Shown one piece after another: positions 29,170 to 39,057 of a stretch of DNA of 64,000 nt. Source of the DNA: Calditrichota bacterium (GTDB taxonomy: Bacteria; Calditrichota; Calditrichia; Calditrichales; Calditrichaceae); contig RQOG01000006.1 of assembly GCA_003854985.1 (NCBI GenBank), positions 1-64,000 of the forward strand. The letters are read 5' to 3'. The first letter of the stretch is position 1. Each line of letters begins with the position of its first letter. The notes below the pieces were generated by a model, which searched no databases, was not told where the DNA came from, and saw only the letters and a list, made by a program, of their open reading frames with translations. Made by a program: the position numbers and the translations under genes.

Positions 29170-29448
29170 GTTTATGTTCTTCTCCTGTTCTATGGTTAAT
29201 GTTTATGAATGTCGAAATTTTGGAATTAATTATTTTGATTGATATGACATTCGTCAAATTTAACACTGAAATTAGCGCCCGGATAATTTTTCTCAAACTA
29301 AAAAATCAGGATGTTCAACATAGATATGTTTTAATTTATTCATCTTTAAAATATATTCTGTTGTTGCTGATTCAGGATGAAATTCTTTTTAATTTCCGTT
29401 CCATTACCTATATTTTGTTAATTAAACATGAATTTAAGTGGAGAGATC

Positions 29449-32031
29449 ATGTCCAAAAAATACGGCTATGCCTTTATGATGATATTTTTATTCATGCAAA
29501 TACCATTTGCCCAGCAAATTTCCGTTTTAAAAGATAATATTTCCATACACCAGTTGGATAACGGATTACAGGTTCTATTAATCGAAAATCAGGCCCTTCC
29601 CATGACCGGCGTAAATGTGGTGGTTAAAACCGGTTCGGCTTACGAAACCTTTGCCAACAGCGGTATGAGTCACATGCTGGAACACCTGCTTTTTAACGGA
29701 ACTGTAACCCGCACGCAAAAAGAGCTCTATGACCAGGTGGATGAAATCGGGGGATACAACAACGCCAATACCGGAGAATACTTTACCAATTTTATGATGG
29801 TTACGCCGGCGGAGTATATCAGACAGGGCATGGAAATTCAGGCGGATATGCTGTTTAATTCTACTTTGCCGGAAGAAAATTTTAAGAAAGAAAAAGGTAT
29901 TGTAATGGAGGAAATAGCCGCCAGCCTGGTCAAACCGGAAGAACAGATGGAACGAAACATTCAGGGCGTGCTATATGCCGGGCACGCGCTGTCGCTGCCG
30001 GTGCTTGGAACTTACAGCGCTATTGAGCATATGAATCGCGATCAGGTTTATAGGTTTTATAAAAATAACTATACGCCAAATAATATGATTATGAGCGTTA
30101 TCGGCTGCTTCAACAAGGATGAGATGCTCCGCCTTATCCATGATATTTACGGGAAGTATGCGCCGGGCGAGGTACTTCGGCCGGAAAACCCTAAAATGAG
30201 GATTGGTTTTGATAAAATACCGGCAGTCGAAAACAACAAAAATCAAATATTCCATCGCTTTTATGATGGAGAAAACGCCCATATACAACTATTTTTCAAA
30301 TTGCCCGAAGATATGCTTTCTTCATTTTTTGACCTGTTGAACCTTTATTTTGAATCGGCGATTATTACGCTTGAAAATGAATTGAAAAACCGGTTTCCGG
30401 AGATCGTAAATTCGGCCAGAGCAAATATCCGGCAGAACCCCGTCATCAATTATCTGGAACTGGATTTGTCGCTCAGAAATATGAATCGTATTTCCGATAT
30501 GTCCGATTATGCCGTTCAATTGATGCGGCAATTAACAATTCAATTTTCTGCTGAAACATTAAATGATGAAATCAGCAGACGCAAAACCGAATTTCTTAAA
30601 AATCTTGAGAAACCGCATATGTTCGGTATTTATAACGCTCAGCGCATGGCCGAAGGCGGAATAGAGGAGGTCTTGAATTCCTATCAGGCAGAGAGCGTTA
30701 TGCAAAGCGCCGCCCGGCTTTCAGGTTTTCAAATTACCCAACCTGAATATGTTGTTATTCATTATCCGCAGGCGGTGGATACGGCTATTGCGGGTAAAGC
30801 AGGCAAAGTTGAAACTATGCTTTATAATGAGTCTCCGGATATGCCCGCTCTGATAGTCCGAAAAAATCCATCCGGTTCTCTGCTGGCAATTCATTATATG
30901 ATCACCCATAAAGCGCCGTTGGAATCAAAATATGGGAAAGACGCGGCTAAAATTCTGCATGAATGTATCGGACTGCGTTTGAATTCCGCGGAGAATAAGA
31001 AAAAAAGCAGCCGCTTCGGTCTGACGTATGTGGTCAATGATAATCCTGCGATACCGATGGATAATATTTATCTGCATGCGGATTTCGGATATTTGCGTGC
31101 GGAAGGTTTGGCCGAAGAGACTGATCAGGCCGTTGCATTTTTGAATGAAACCCTGCTGAATTTTATGCCGACCCGGGAAGAATATGAAAAGGCGTTGTCC
31201 GCAATCGTCCGTTCGTCGCCTATGATGGGTATGGGAAACAAGGCTAAGGATTTGTTTGATAAACTTGTGGAAGAAAATATTTATCACGCGACGCCTTTTT
31301 CCCAAAATACCGAAACGCCTGCTTTTGAAAAGTTAGTTGAATTTTCGCGGGAATACTGGCGTCCGGATAATATGATTATCGCGGTTGTTTCTCCCTTTGA
31401 TCCGATTATTGTAAAAGAGTGGTATTCGGGATTTAGGTCAGAGAAAAACCGTCGGGAGTTTTATAAGCGGTATGATCTTCATTATAAAATAAATGAACAG
31501 CCCGTAGTCGTGGAAAAGCAAGCCGGGGGAGAACAATCCTATCTTTACTGGGGTTTTATCAAACCTATCAAGGAAGAAGATAAACCGGCTTTACATGCGC
31601 TTTCTCTTGTGCTTGCCGACCGGATTGTGTTTGATATACGCGAGAAGCAGGGTATGGCTTACCGGATGACCGCCGACATCGATATCCATGGCGATTATGC
31701 TGCGTTTGCCATTGATATGGGCACACGGCCTGCTAACGTGGATATTCTGCTGCCACAGTTCCCGGGTTTATTCACGGCAAAATTAATAGAAGACCTTACT
31801 GAAGATGAATTGCGAAAATCAATCAATATGTATTTAGGCAGAATGATGTTTCGCCGACTGTCTTCCATTAACCAGGGATATTATCTGTCGCACTCGCTTT
31901 ACTTTTATGACGATATGAAATATGATGAAGACTCTTTGGATAAACTGAAAAATATCCGGCTGGAACAGGTCAAAGCGGCGGCGGTTAAATATCTGCAACC
32001 GGAAAACCCGGTTAAAATTGTTGTGCGCTGA
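29449..32031 (+). CDS. M16 family zinc metallopeptidase
   Basis: An 860-aa exported protease with a signal peptide (about 1-21). It is a pitrilysin-type M16 peptidase of two halves. The first half has the inverted zinc motif HMLEHLLFNGT (His75, Glu78, His79), with the third zinc ligand in the KKEKGIVMEEI segment. The second half (about 470-855) is the non-catalytic M16 C-terminal half. I use the ATG at 29449, preceded by GGAGAG; the ATG 21 nt upstream lacks a site. It is followed 19 nt later by the M1/M28 peptidase gene, so the two form a peptide-degrading unit in the periplasm. Confidence 0.88.
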   Translation: MSKKYGYAFMMIFLFMQIPFAQQISVLKDNISIHQLDNGLQVLLIENQALPMTGVNVVVKTGSAYETFANSGMSHMLEHLLFNGTVTRTQKELYDQVDEIGGYNNANTGEYFTNFMMVTPAEYIRQGMEIQADMLFNSTLPEENFKKEKGIVMEEIAASLVKPEEQMERNIQGVLYAGHALSLPVLGTYSAIEHMNRDQVYRFYKNNYTPNNMIMSVIGCFNKDEMLRLIHDIYGKYAPGEVLRPENPKMRIGFDKIPAVENNKNQIFHRFYDGENAHIQLFFKLPEDMLSSFFDLLNLYFESAIITLENELKNRFPEIVNSARANIRQNPVINYLELDLSLRNMNRISDMSDYAVQLMRQLTIQFSAETLNDEISRRKTEFLKNLEKPHMFGIYNAQRMAEGGIEEVLNSYQAESVMQSAARLSGFQITQPEYVVIHYPQAVDTAIAGKAGKVETMLYNESPDMPALIVRKNPSGSLLAIHYMITHKAPLESKYGKDAAKILHECIGLRLNSAENKKKSSRFGLTYVVNDNPAIPMDNIYLHADFGYLRAEGLAEETDQAVAFLNETLLNFMPTREEYEKALSAIVRSSPMMGMGNKAKDLFDKLVEENIYHATPFSQNTETPAFEKLVEFSREYWRPDNMIIAVVSPFDPIIVKEWYSGFRSEKNRREFYKRYDLHYKINEQPVVVEKQAGGEQSYLYWGFIKPIKEEDKPALHALSLVLADRIVFDIREKQGMAYRMTADIDIHGDYAAFAIDMGTRPANVDILLPQFPGLFTAKLIEDLTEDELRKSINMYLGRMMFRRLSSINQGYYLSHSLYFYDDMKYDEDSLDKLKNIRLEQVKAAAVKYLQPENPVKIVVR

Positions 32032-32050
32032 TAGTCCGTAGGAGGAATGA

Positions 32051-35000
32051 ATGTTTAAAAATATATCTTTTTTTGTTTTACTCGCCTTTTGTTTTCTTCA
32101 GGCGGCTGATAAATATATTCAGCATGATCTGAAGGTATCTCTTTATCCGGATAAAAATTCAATAGAAGTGACCGACCGGATTACCTTTCCCGATGCGGAA
32201 AGAAATAAGGAATTTATTTTTATCATTCATCAGGGTCTGAAAATTGAGGCAGTCACAAACGGATTAAAGGCCGAAAAAATAGCTTCGGGTCTTGCGGCAA
32301 AGGATATGGGAATGGATCGGGAAGACGCGGAAAGAGTTTTGGAACTTTTGGTGGATAAATATAAAATTGTTTTTTCGGAAGACAAAGAGCCATTATCTCA
32401 ACTGGAAATAAAATACTCCGGGATTATTCATCATCCTGTGCGCCAATCGTCGCAGGAATATGCCCGGGGATTCAGTGAGTCGGCGGGAATTATTGATACG
32501 CAGGGCGTTTATCTGGCCGGTTCATCATACTGGATTCCTTATTTTAATGAAGAATTGATTACGTTTAATATGGAAGTCACGGTTCCGCAAGGATGGTCGG
32601 CGGTTAGTCAGGGGAAAAGGACGAAACATGACAAATCAGATAGCCTTTCATTTGTGCGCTGGGAATCGCCCGAACCGATGGAAGAGGTATTCCTGATTGC
32701 AGGACCGTTTTTTGAATTTGCTTCGTCTGCCGGCGCTGTGAATGTCATGGCGTTTTTACGTTCGGATGATCCGGACCTGGCGAATAAATACTTAGAAACC
32801 ACCGCGCAGTATCTGGAAATGTACCGTCAACTGATCGGACCGTTTCCGTTTTCCAAATTTGCCCTCGTCGAAAACTTTTTGGAAACCGGTTACGGTATGC
32901 CCTCTTTTACATTACTCGGACCTCAGGTTATCCGTTTTCCTTTTATCCTGCATTCTTCTTATCCGCATGAACTTCTGCATAACTGGTGGGGCAACAGCGG
33001 CTTTGTGAATTTTTCGGGAGGAAACTGGTGCGAAGGTATAACCGTTTACTTAGCCGATCATTTAATCAAGGAACAGCGCGGGCAGGGCGCTGAATACCGG
33101 CGGTCCGCTTTACAACGTTTTACGGATTATGTTAATAAAACCAATGATTTTCCATTGACTCATTTTAATTCCAGATATGACGCGGCCAGCGAAGCCGTCG
33201 GTTACGGAAAGGGTATGATGCTGTGGGAAATGCTGCGCAATAAGATCGGCGATGAAGCGTTTAAAAAGACGATGCGCTCGTTTTACCGGGGGTATAAGTT
33301 TAAGCGGGTTTCTTTTGACGATATCCGTCTGGAGGCGGAAAAAGCTTCGGGGGTATCATTAAATACTTTTTTTGACCAATGGCTGGCCCGAACCGGCGCT
33401 CCGGAATTAGAGTTAAAAGACGCGCAGGTGAAAAGAAACGATAAAAACCATGAATTAAGAATTACCATAAATCAGATACAGCAGGAAGATGTCTTCAATA
33501 TAAATATACCTATCAGAATAACTTGTAAACATAAGGAAACGGCGCATTCTGTATTCATGGAAAAGCGGGAACAGACTTTTGTCATACCCATGGAAAATGA
33601 GCCTTTGAAAGTATCCATTGATCCGGGTTTTAACCTGTTCAGGAAGTTGAATTATAATGAAATTCCTCCGGCGTTATCCATGCTCTTCGGCGCTAAGAAA
33701 GTATTAATTATCCTGCCGTCAGCTATGGAACCGTTTGAAGCGGAAGGTTATAAAACGCTGGCTGAAAAATGGGCGTCCGATAAAAGCAGGGACATCCGGA
33801 TAATAAAAGACTCGGCCATAGAAACTTTTCCTGCAGATCGTGCGGTTTGGATTTTCGGAGCGAACAACCGTTTTATCCGGGTGATTTCAGAAGGGCTTAA
33901 AACTCAAAATGCGGAGTTGGGCAGGGATGAAATCCGCTTAGAAAATATGGTTTTAAATCGTAAGCATAACAGTTTTATCATTGCTGTGCGGCATCCTGAA
34001 AATGTAAAAATGGCTGCGGCTTTGCTGACGATCCATGATGAGGCGGCGGTTGACGGATTGGCCCGTAAACTTCCGCACTACGGTAAATACAGCTATTTGG
34101 CTTTTGAAGGAGAAGAACCGGTTAATGTCGCCAAGGGGCAGTGGACAGCGGCCGGATCGCTTTTGGTCCGATTATTATCCGATAATCCCGTTGGCGCTGA
34201 TTTTAAGCCGCTGCCTGAACGGCAGGCGCTGGCCGGCCTGGCTCCTGTTTTTTCCGAACAGCGCATGATGGATCATGTCCGGTTTCTGGCAGATTCATCG
34301 CTTGAAGGCAGAGGAGTGGGAACAAAAGGAGCGGAGAAGGCGGCTGAATATATCGCCGGTTATTTTAAAAAAACCGGTCTTCAGCCCATTGAGGAAAACA
34401 ACGGGTATTTTCAGATATGGGAAGACGTGATTGACGGCCAGGGTAACAAAGGCGAATTGAAAAACGTAATCGGCATTATTCCGGGTAAGAAAGAAATCTA
34501 TGCGGAACAATCCGTGGTGGTCTGCGCCCATTATGATCATTTGGGAAAAGGCTGGCCTGATGTGCGCAAAGGAAATGAAGGGAAAATCCATCCCGGCGCC
34601 GACGATAACGCCAGCGGCGTGGCGGTGATGCTGGAACTGGCGGAATTGCTATCCGGGGACGTCAGACCGGATCGCACCATTGTATTTATCGCTTTTACCG
34701 CAGAAGAAAGCGGATTAAGAGGTTCAAAACGCTATCTGCAGTATACAAAGGAATTCCCCAAGGAAAAGATTATGGGCGCTATCAACTTAGATACGGTAGG
34801 CCGGTTGTTTAATAAAAAAGCGCTGGCGCTGAACACAGATTCAGCCAGGGAATGGAAATTTATATTTATGGGCGCTAGTTATGTTACCGGGGTAGAGACA
34901 GAGATGGTTACACAGGAACTTGACGCCAGCGATCAAACCAGTTTTATAAAAGCCGGTATTCCTGCGGTGCAGATTTTTTCAGGCCCTCATGCGGATTATC

Positions 35001-35431
35001 ATCGCCCGAGCGATACCATAGATAAAATCGATCCATCAGGATTGGTTAAAATTGCTGCGTTGACCCGCGAGGCGGTTATTCATCTGGCCGAAAGAGAAAA
35101 TCCTTTGACGTTTGAAGGCGGCGGGATAACCGCCGGACATCCGGACATGAAAACAGATAACGGAAGCCGGAAAGTATCCACCGGGATTATGCCGGATTTT
35201 GCATACTCCGGCGAAGGCGTTCGCATTCAAAGTATTGCTTCGGGATCGCCTGCAGAAAAAGCCGGCCTGCGAGCGGGCGATGTGATTATTAAAGTGAATT
35301 CGGAAATAGTGGGCAATCTGAAAGCTTATGCGGATCAGCTGAAAAAATACAAGCCTGGGGATGAAATAGAAATCGGTTATCTAAGGGAAAATATGGAATA
35401 TCAAACGAAGCTGGTCTTGCAGGAACGGTAG
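32051..35431 (+). CDS. Exported M1-like / M28 / PDZ fusion peptidase
   Basis: A 1126-aa protein with a signal peptide (about 1-18). Residues about 20-460 are an M1 gluzincin domain with HELLHNWWGN (His306, Glu307, His310) and Glu328 in NWCEGITVYL. The GAMEN exopeptidase motif of classic M1 aminopeptidases is replaced by GYGMPSF. Residues about 740-1030 are an M28 co-catalytic zinc domain (CAHYDHLG, HPGADDNASG, AFTAEESGLRG, DYHRPSDT). Residues about 1045-1126 are a PDZ domain (IASGSPAEKAGLRAGDVIIKVN). Two different zinc peptidases on one chain suggest stepwise peptide breakdown. The ribosome binding site GGAGG lies just after the M16 gene. Confidence 0.88.
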   Translation: MFKNISFFVLLAFCFLQAADKYIQHDLKVSLYPDKNSIEVTDRITFPDAERNKEFIFIIHQGLKIEAVTNGLKAEKIASGLAAKDMGMDREDAERVLELLVDKYKIVFSEDKEPLSQLEIKYSGIIHHPVRQSSQEYARGFSESAGIIDTQGVYLAGSSYWIPYFNEELITFNMEVTVPQGWSAVSQGKRTKHDKSDSLSFVRWESPEPMEEVFLIAGPFFEFASSAGAVNVMAFLRSDDPDLANKYLETTAQYLEMYRQLIGPFPFSKFALVENFLETGYGMPSFTLLGPQVIRFPFILHSSYPHELLHNWWGNSGFVNFSGGNWCEGITVYLADHLIKEQRGQGAEYRRSALQRFTDYVNKTNDFPLTHFNSRYDAASEAVGYGKGMMLWEMLRNKIGDEAFKKTMRSFYRGYKFKRVSFDDIRLEAEKASGVSLNTFFDQWLARTGAPELELKDAQVKRNDKNHELRITINQIQQEDVFNINIPIRITCKHKETAHSVFMEKREQTFVIPMENEPLKVSIDPGFNLFRKLNYNEIPPALSMLFGAKKVLIILPSAMEPFEAEGYKTLAEKWASDKSRDIRIIKDSAIETFPADRAVWIFGANNRFIRVISEGLKTQNAELGRDEIRLENMVLNRKHNSFIIAVRHPENVKMAAALLTIHDEAAVDGLARKLPHYGKYSYLAFEGEEPVNVAKGQWTAAGSLLVRLLSDNPVGADFKPLPERQALAGLAPVFSEQRMMDHVRFLADSSLEGRGVGTKGAEKAAEYIAGYFKKTGLQPIEENNGYFQIWEDVIDGQGNKGELKNVIGIIPGKKEIYAEQSVVVCAHYDHLGKGWPDVRKGNEGKIHPGADDNASGVAVMLELAELLSGDVRPDRTIVFIAFTAEESGLRGSKRYLQYTKEFPKEKIMGAINLDTVGRLFNKKALALNTDSAREWKFIFMGASYVTGVETEMVTQELDASDQTSFIKAGIPAVQIFSGPHADYHRPSDTIDKIDPSGLVKIAALTREAVIHLAERENPLTFEGGGITAGHPDMKTDNGSRKVSTGIMPDFAYSGEGVRIQSIASGSPAEKAGLRAGDVIIKVNSEIVGNLKAYADQLKKYKPGDEIEIGYLRENMEYQTKLVLQER

Positions 35432-35450
35432 CTTTCCGGCGGCGCAGTTA

Positions 35451-35502
35451 ACCGGCTCATTGAGCCCCATGATTGAAATCATGGGTTACCCCATCGTTGA
35501 AC
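35451..35502. repeat. REP-like element, copy 1
   Basis: A small hairpin GGCTCA/TGAGCC precedes the main hairpin CCCATGATT-GA-AATCATGGG (35466-35485) and the tail TTACCCCATCGTTGAACG. ATCGT-type repeats follow to about 35528. Confidence 0.75.
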
Positions 35503-35741
35503 GCTGATCGTCATCGTTATCGTGATCGGCTTAGGTTAATAATGTTCTTTGACACAACAGGCGGCCATACAGTCCCGGATAGTCAATGAACGACGATTTT
35601 TCCCCTGCCCTAAAAATTAGGGAAGGGGATTAAGGGGTAGGGTTATTTCTCGCTATTCTCAGATCAATTGTTGTTAATCATCAATCATGATTGTACTTCC
35701 GCAATAAAACACTAAAATCGTTAAAACGATTAGAAAAAGGT

Positions 35742-35794
35742 GCCGGCTCATTGAGCCCCATGATTGAAATCATGGGTTACCCCATCGTTGAACG
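35742..35794. repeat. REP-like element, copy 2
   Basis: Nearly identical to copy 1 (main hairpin 35757-35776), same orientation, preceded by AAAATCGTTAAAACGATT and followed by TCATCGT-type repeats to about 35840. Confidence 0.75.
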
Positions 35795-36006
35795 TTTATT
35801 GTCATCGTGATCGTCATCGTCATCGTTATCGATATCGCGATTGTTTATCCTTAGCCAATCGGAATTCGGCATTCGGCATTGGAAATTAAAAATTCAGATA
35901 AAAGAATGTTCTTAAAGTACGGCTCACGCCACGAATGCAGCGAATCAATATCCCGCCGGTTAAGAAGAAAAAAAATCGTTAAAACGATTAGAATTAATTG
36001 GATTGT

Positions 36007-36053
36007 TCATCCAGCCCCATGATTGAAATCATGGGTTAATCCACCGTTGAACG
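36007..36053. repeat. REP-like element, copy 3
   Basis: The main hairpin is the same (36016-36035), but the small leading hairpin has decayed (TTCATCCAGCC) and the tail reads TTAATCCACCGTTGAACG. Preceded by AAAATCGTTAAAACGATT like copy 2. Confidence 0.7.
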
Positions 36054-36241
36054 TTGCTCATCATCGTTATCGTAATCGAAAATCCGAATGAGGCAAAGGA
36101 TGGGTCCGATCATAATTATTATCCGCATGACTGCAGGAAACATTTTTTATCATCTTTTTATGATATTGATTATATTTAAAACTAAAATATTGCCAGCAGT
36201 TAATTCTAAGAAGTATCGTATCAAATGAATCAGGCGGCTCT

Positions 36242-38152
36242 ATGAAATTATTTCTTACAATTACTATTTTATTCTCATTGATCAGCCTGCCGGCTGCGGC
36301 TCAGGTTACATTGGAGTCTTCGAATCTGCCTATCGTTATTATTAATACCAACGGACAGAATATCCCCGGAGATCACAAAATAACGGCGGATATGGGTATT
36401 ATCTATAACGGCGCCGGACAAATAAATCATATGACGGATTCTCTTAATAATTATAACGGAAAAATCGGCATCGAAATACGAGGCTCCAGTTCGCAGATGT
36501 TTCCCAAAAAACAGTACGCGGTTGAAACACGGGATGAGTATGGGGAAAATCTAAACGTTTCATTGCTTGATCTGCCTGAAGAAAATGACTGGATTTTATA
36601 TGCGCCTTACAGCGATAAAAGCCTGATGCGTAATGTTTTGTTATACCATTTGTCAAATCAGATCGGTCTCTATGCCAGCAGGTCTAAGTTCTGTGAACTT
36701 GTATTAAACGGAGATTACAAGGGCGTTTATGTTCTTTTCGAAAAGCTTAAACGGGATAAAAACAGGGTGGATATTTCCAAACTGGATTCCACCGAAATTT
36801 CCGGAGACGACCTGACCGGCGGTTATATCATCAAGATTGATAAGACAGATGGCGAAGAAGTCAGCGGCTGGTATTCGGAATACAAACCCGTTGAAGGTAG
36901 TTCAGCGCGAATTTTTTATCAATATCATTATCCAAAGCCGGATGAAATCGTTCAGGAACAAAAGGATTATATCAGGGAATTTATCGATCATTTTGAAGAT
37001 GCAATGTATGAATGGGATTATACCGATCCGGTTAGCGGATATCAAAATTTGATTGACGCGGCCTCATTTGTGGATTTTCTCCTGTTAAATGAGATCGGGA
37101 AAAATGTTGACGGATACCGGCTCAGTGCCTTTTTTAATAAAGATAAAGACAGCAAAAATTCCCTTTTATTTGCCGGTCCGGTATGGGATTTTAACCTGGC
37201 TTTTGGCAACGCTAATTATTATGACGGATGGTTAAGCAACGGCTGGCAGTATGAAATTAACCGGCTTGCTTCGTTTCAATACGATACATATAAAATTCCT
37301 TTTTACTGGGAGAGACTGACCAATGACAGTGCCTTTGTAACGCATATTGTTAACAGGTGGAAGGAATTACGAAGCGCATGTTTTAATCCTGATACAATTT
37401 ACTCATTTATAGACGAAACCATTATATATCTGTCAGAAGCGCAGGAAAGGAATTTTTTGCAATGGCCGATATTGGATGAATATGTCTGGCCTAATTATTA
37501 TGTCGGCGGATCCTACGCTAATGAGATCAGTTATTTAAAGAACTGGATTGAAGACCGGATAAACTGGATGGACGATATGCTGCTGGATATGATTCCTCCG
37601 GATACGGTCAGAAATTTAAGCATAACGGAAGTTACCAATTCATCGGTATCCATCGTCTGGGATGAGGTCAGCGATAATCAGGCTGTCTGCGGCTATGATA
37701 TTTTTATAAACGGTAGTAAAAACCGTTATGCGCTTGAATTAAATTGTACCATAGATGGTCTGAATAAGGCGGGAGAATACGAAATAGAAGTTAAAGCCCG
37801 GGATTATGCCGGCAATTATTCTCAGGGTAATACAAAAGTTACGGCAGTAATAACAGATATTCCCGGTGAAAGGGAAAGTATAGCGGGGCAATCGCAGTTA
37901 TATCAGAATTATCCGAATCCTTTCAACTCCCAAACCACAATCGGGTTTTATTTATGCCGGAATTGTGAGGCACGCATTGATCTATATGATCTGGCCGGGA
38001 GAAAAGTTGAAACGATAGCGCGCGGGGAATTCGGTCAGGGAGAAAACCGGGTTCAGTTTAATTCAAACCGTTTATCCAGCGGCGTTTATTTTTACAGATT
38101 GATAACCGCTGACGGGTTCAGCCAGGCCGGAAAGTTGTGTGTTATCCGGTAG
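36242..38152 (+). CDS. CotH-kinase family secreted protein with FN3 and T9SS domains
   Basis: A 636-aa exported protein. A signal peptide (about 1-20) precedes a CotH kinase domain at about 75-420 (IEIRGSSSQMFPKKQYAVETRD, LYAPYSDKSLMRNVLLYHL, GVYVLFEKLKRDKNRVDI, GPVWDFNLAFGN). A fibronectin type III-like module lies at about 455-540, and a T9SS sorting domain at about 555-636 (NYPNPFNSQTTIGFYL ... GVYFYRL). CotH proteins of spore-formers are protein kinases; the role of exported CotH proteins in Gram-negative bacteria is unclear, with surface protein or polymer phosphorylation suggested. The window's Rhs island begins 11 nt after its stop. Confidence 0.88.
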   Translation: MKLFLTITILFSLISLPAAAQVTLESSNLPIVIINTNGQNIPGDHKITADMGIIYNGAGQINHMTDSLNNYNGKIGIEIRGSSSQMFPKKQYAVETRDEYGENLNVSLLDLPEENDWILYAPYSDKSLMRNVLLYHLSNQIGLYASRSKFCELVLNGDYKGVYVLFEKLKRDKNRVDISKLDSTEISGDDLTGGYIIKIDKTDGEEVSGWYSEYKPVEGSSARIFYQYHYPKPDEIVQEQKDYIREFIDHFEDAMYEWDYTDPVSGYQNLIDAASFVDFLLLNEIGKNVDGYRLSAFFNKDKDSKNSLLFAGPVWDFNLAFGNANYYDGWLSNGWQYEINRLASFQYDTYKIPFYWERLTNDSAFVTHIVNRWKELRSACFNPDTIYSFIDETIIYLSEAQERNFLQWPILDEYVWPNYYVGGSYANEISYLKNWIEDRINWMDDMLLDMIPPDTVRNLSITEVTNSSVSIVWDEVSDNQAVCGYDIFINGSKNRYALELNCTIDGLNKAGEYEIEVKARDYAGNYSQGNTKVTAVITDIPGERESIAGQSQLYQNYPNPFNSQTTIGFYLCRNCEARIDLYDLAGRKVETIARGEFGQGENRVQFNSNRLSSGVYFYRLITADGFSQAGKLCVIR

Positions 38153-38163
38153 GGGAAAAGACA

Positions 38164-39024
38164 ATGAATAAAGATGTATTTTCCGGCGGTAATTTGGAAT
38201 GCCTGTCCCTTGTTGGGATTTATGCCTTGGGGATCTGCCCCTTTTGGGGGTATTATTTTGGCGCAAGGTACTATCCCGAAAGGGACGACTGTCGGCGTGA
38301 CCCGGAGATTGCCAGGTGGCATGTAGTTGATCCATTAACCCATAAAAGTCCTTCACTAAGTCCTTATGTATATTGTTCAAACAGCCCATTGAATAGATTT
38401 GATCGGGATGGTAAGGAAGACTGGCCTACAGTAATTAGATCAGCAGGAGAATTAAGTTTAGCAATTATAGGCTTTGTTGGAGGTGTCTCAGGAATGATTA
38501 CTGCAATACCAGAAGAGGTTGGATCATTTGGTGCTACTACACCTTGGGCTATAGCACAATTTTGGATTTCGTACTCTGGAATGATGATTAGTGGTGTAAT
38601 GGCAGCAGAAGCAACAGGAAATTTGATAGAAGCCTTTAAAACACCAGATGGAATGACTGCTAAAAACTATAAGATTATAAAATCATTTATCGGTGGACTT
38701 GGGGGTAATAGATTAACGCAAGAAGGAACACAATTAATATATGAACTTACTAGATTAAGAGGTATTTCGCGGATAACTGAAGAAAGTTTAATTTTCTTGT
38801 TACAAAGATTATGGAGTGTTTATGCATCGGAAGAACAGTTAATCCTTTTTTTGCAGGAACTTGAATATTATATTGAACAAGAAAACAATAATTCAAGCAA
38901 TGATGAGTCTAATAATGAACAGAATGATCAAAATGAGGCAGAAGAGGAAGAAGAGGAAGAAGAAATTTTAAATCCATGGTATGACCCCACTATATGGAGA
39001 GAATGTGATCCTTCGTTATATTAA
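38164..39024 (+). CDS. Orphan Rhs C-terminal cassette A with unknown tip
   Basis: A 286-aa reading frame that starts inside an Rhs core. It has GYYFGARYY (38248-38274), then IARWHVVDPLTHKSPSLSPYVYCSNSPLNRFDRDG, the end of the Rhs-associated core. There is no upstream Rhs shell. After DRDG comes a tip of about 200 aa with hydrophobic stretches and an acidic, Asn-rich tail ending in eight Glu residues and NPWYDPTIWRE; I do not recognise it. Two in-frame insertions disturb the core (separate entries). Base composition turns strongly AT-rich after DRDG. It is an orphan toxin cassette or a remnant; immunity is probably the next gene. Start: ATG after AGGGGA. Confidence 0.7.
   Translation: MNKDVFSGGNLECLSLVGIYALGICPFWGYYFGARYYPERDDCRRDPEIARWHVVDPLTHKSPSLSPYVYCSNSPLNRFDRDGKEDWPTVIRSAGELSLAIIGFVGGVSGMITAIPEEVGSFGATTPWAIAQFWISYSGMMISGVMAAEATGNLIEAFKTPDGMTAKNYKIIKSFIGGLGGNRLTQEGTQLIYELTRLRGISRITEESLIFLLQRLWSVYASEEQLILFLQELEYYIEQENNNSSNDESNNEQNDQNEAEEEEEEEEILNPWYDPTIWRECDPSLY
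38183..38250. repeat. In-frame palindromic insertion in the Rhs core of cassette A
   Basis: Between the decayed KELDQE position and YYFGARYY lies GGTAATTTGGAATGCCTGTCCC, followed by GGGATTTATGCCTTGGGG and CCCCTTTTGGGG, nested short palindromes that no normal Rhs core carries. Cassettes B and C have the same insertion at the same place in shorter form. Confidence 0.6.
38275..38298. repeat. 24-nt in-frame insertion splitting RYY from DPEIARW
   Basis: CCCGAAAGGGACGACTGTCG plus GCGT adds eight residues (PERDDCRR) inside the otherwise invariant GARYYDPEIGRW segment. It contains the short hairpin CCCGAAAGGG. Cassettes B and C lack it. Confidence 0.65.
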
Positions 39025-39057
39025 ATTACTATTTTTATAAAATTGAGGTAATACTGT

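Larger units (their letters stand above)
35432..36241. other. Repeat-rich intergenic region
   Basis: There is no gene in these 810 bases. It holds three REP-like hairpins (separate entries), each followed by a degenerate run of TCATCGT/ATCGTGATCG units. A CCCTAA/TTAGGG hairpin lies near 35597-35622. Two copies of AAAATCGTTAAAACGATTAGAA sit before the second and third elements (near 35713 and 35969). Confidence 0.6.

Noticed and set aside
29199-29537. Forward frame of 112 codons before the M16 peptidase
   Set aside because: It runs into the M16 gene in another frame, has no ribosome binding site and an AT-driven composition.
35451-36053. Possible CRISPR array because of three similar palindromic repeats
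   Set aside because: The spacing is about 260-290 nt, the copies differ, the intervening DNA itself has repeats, and no cas gene is present.
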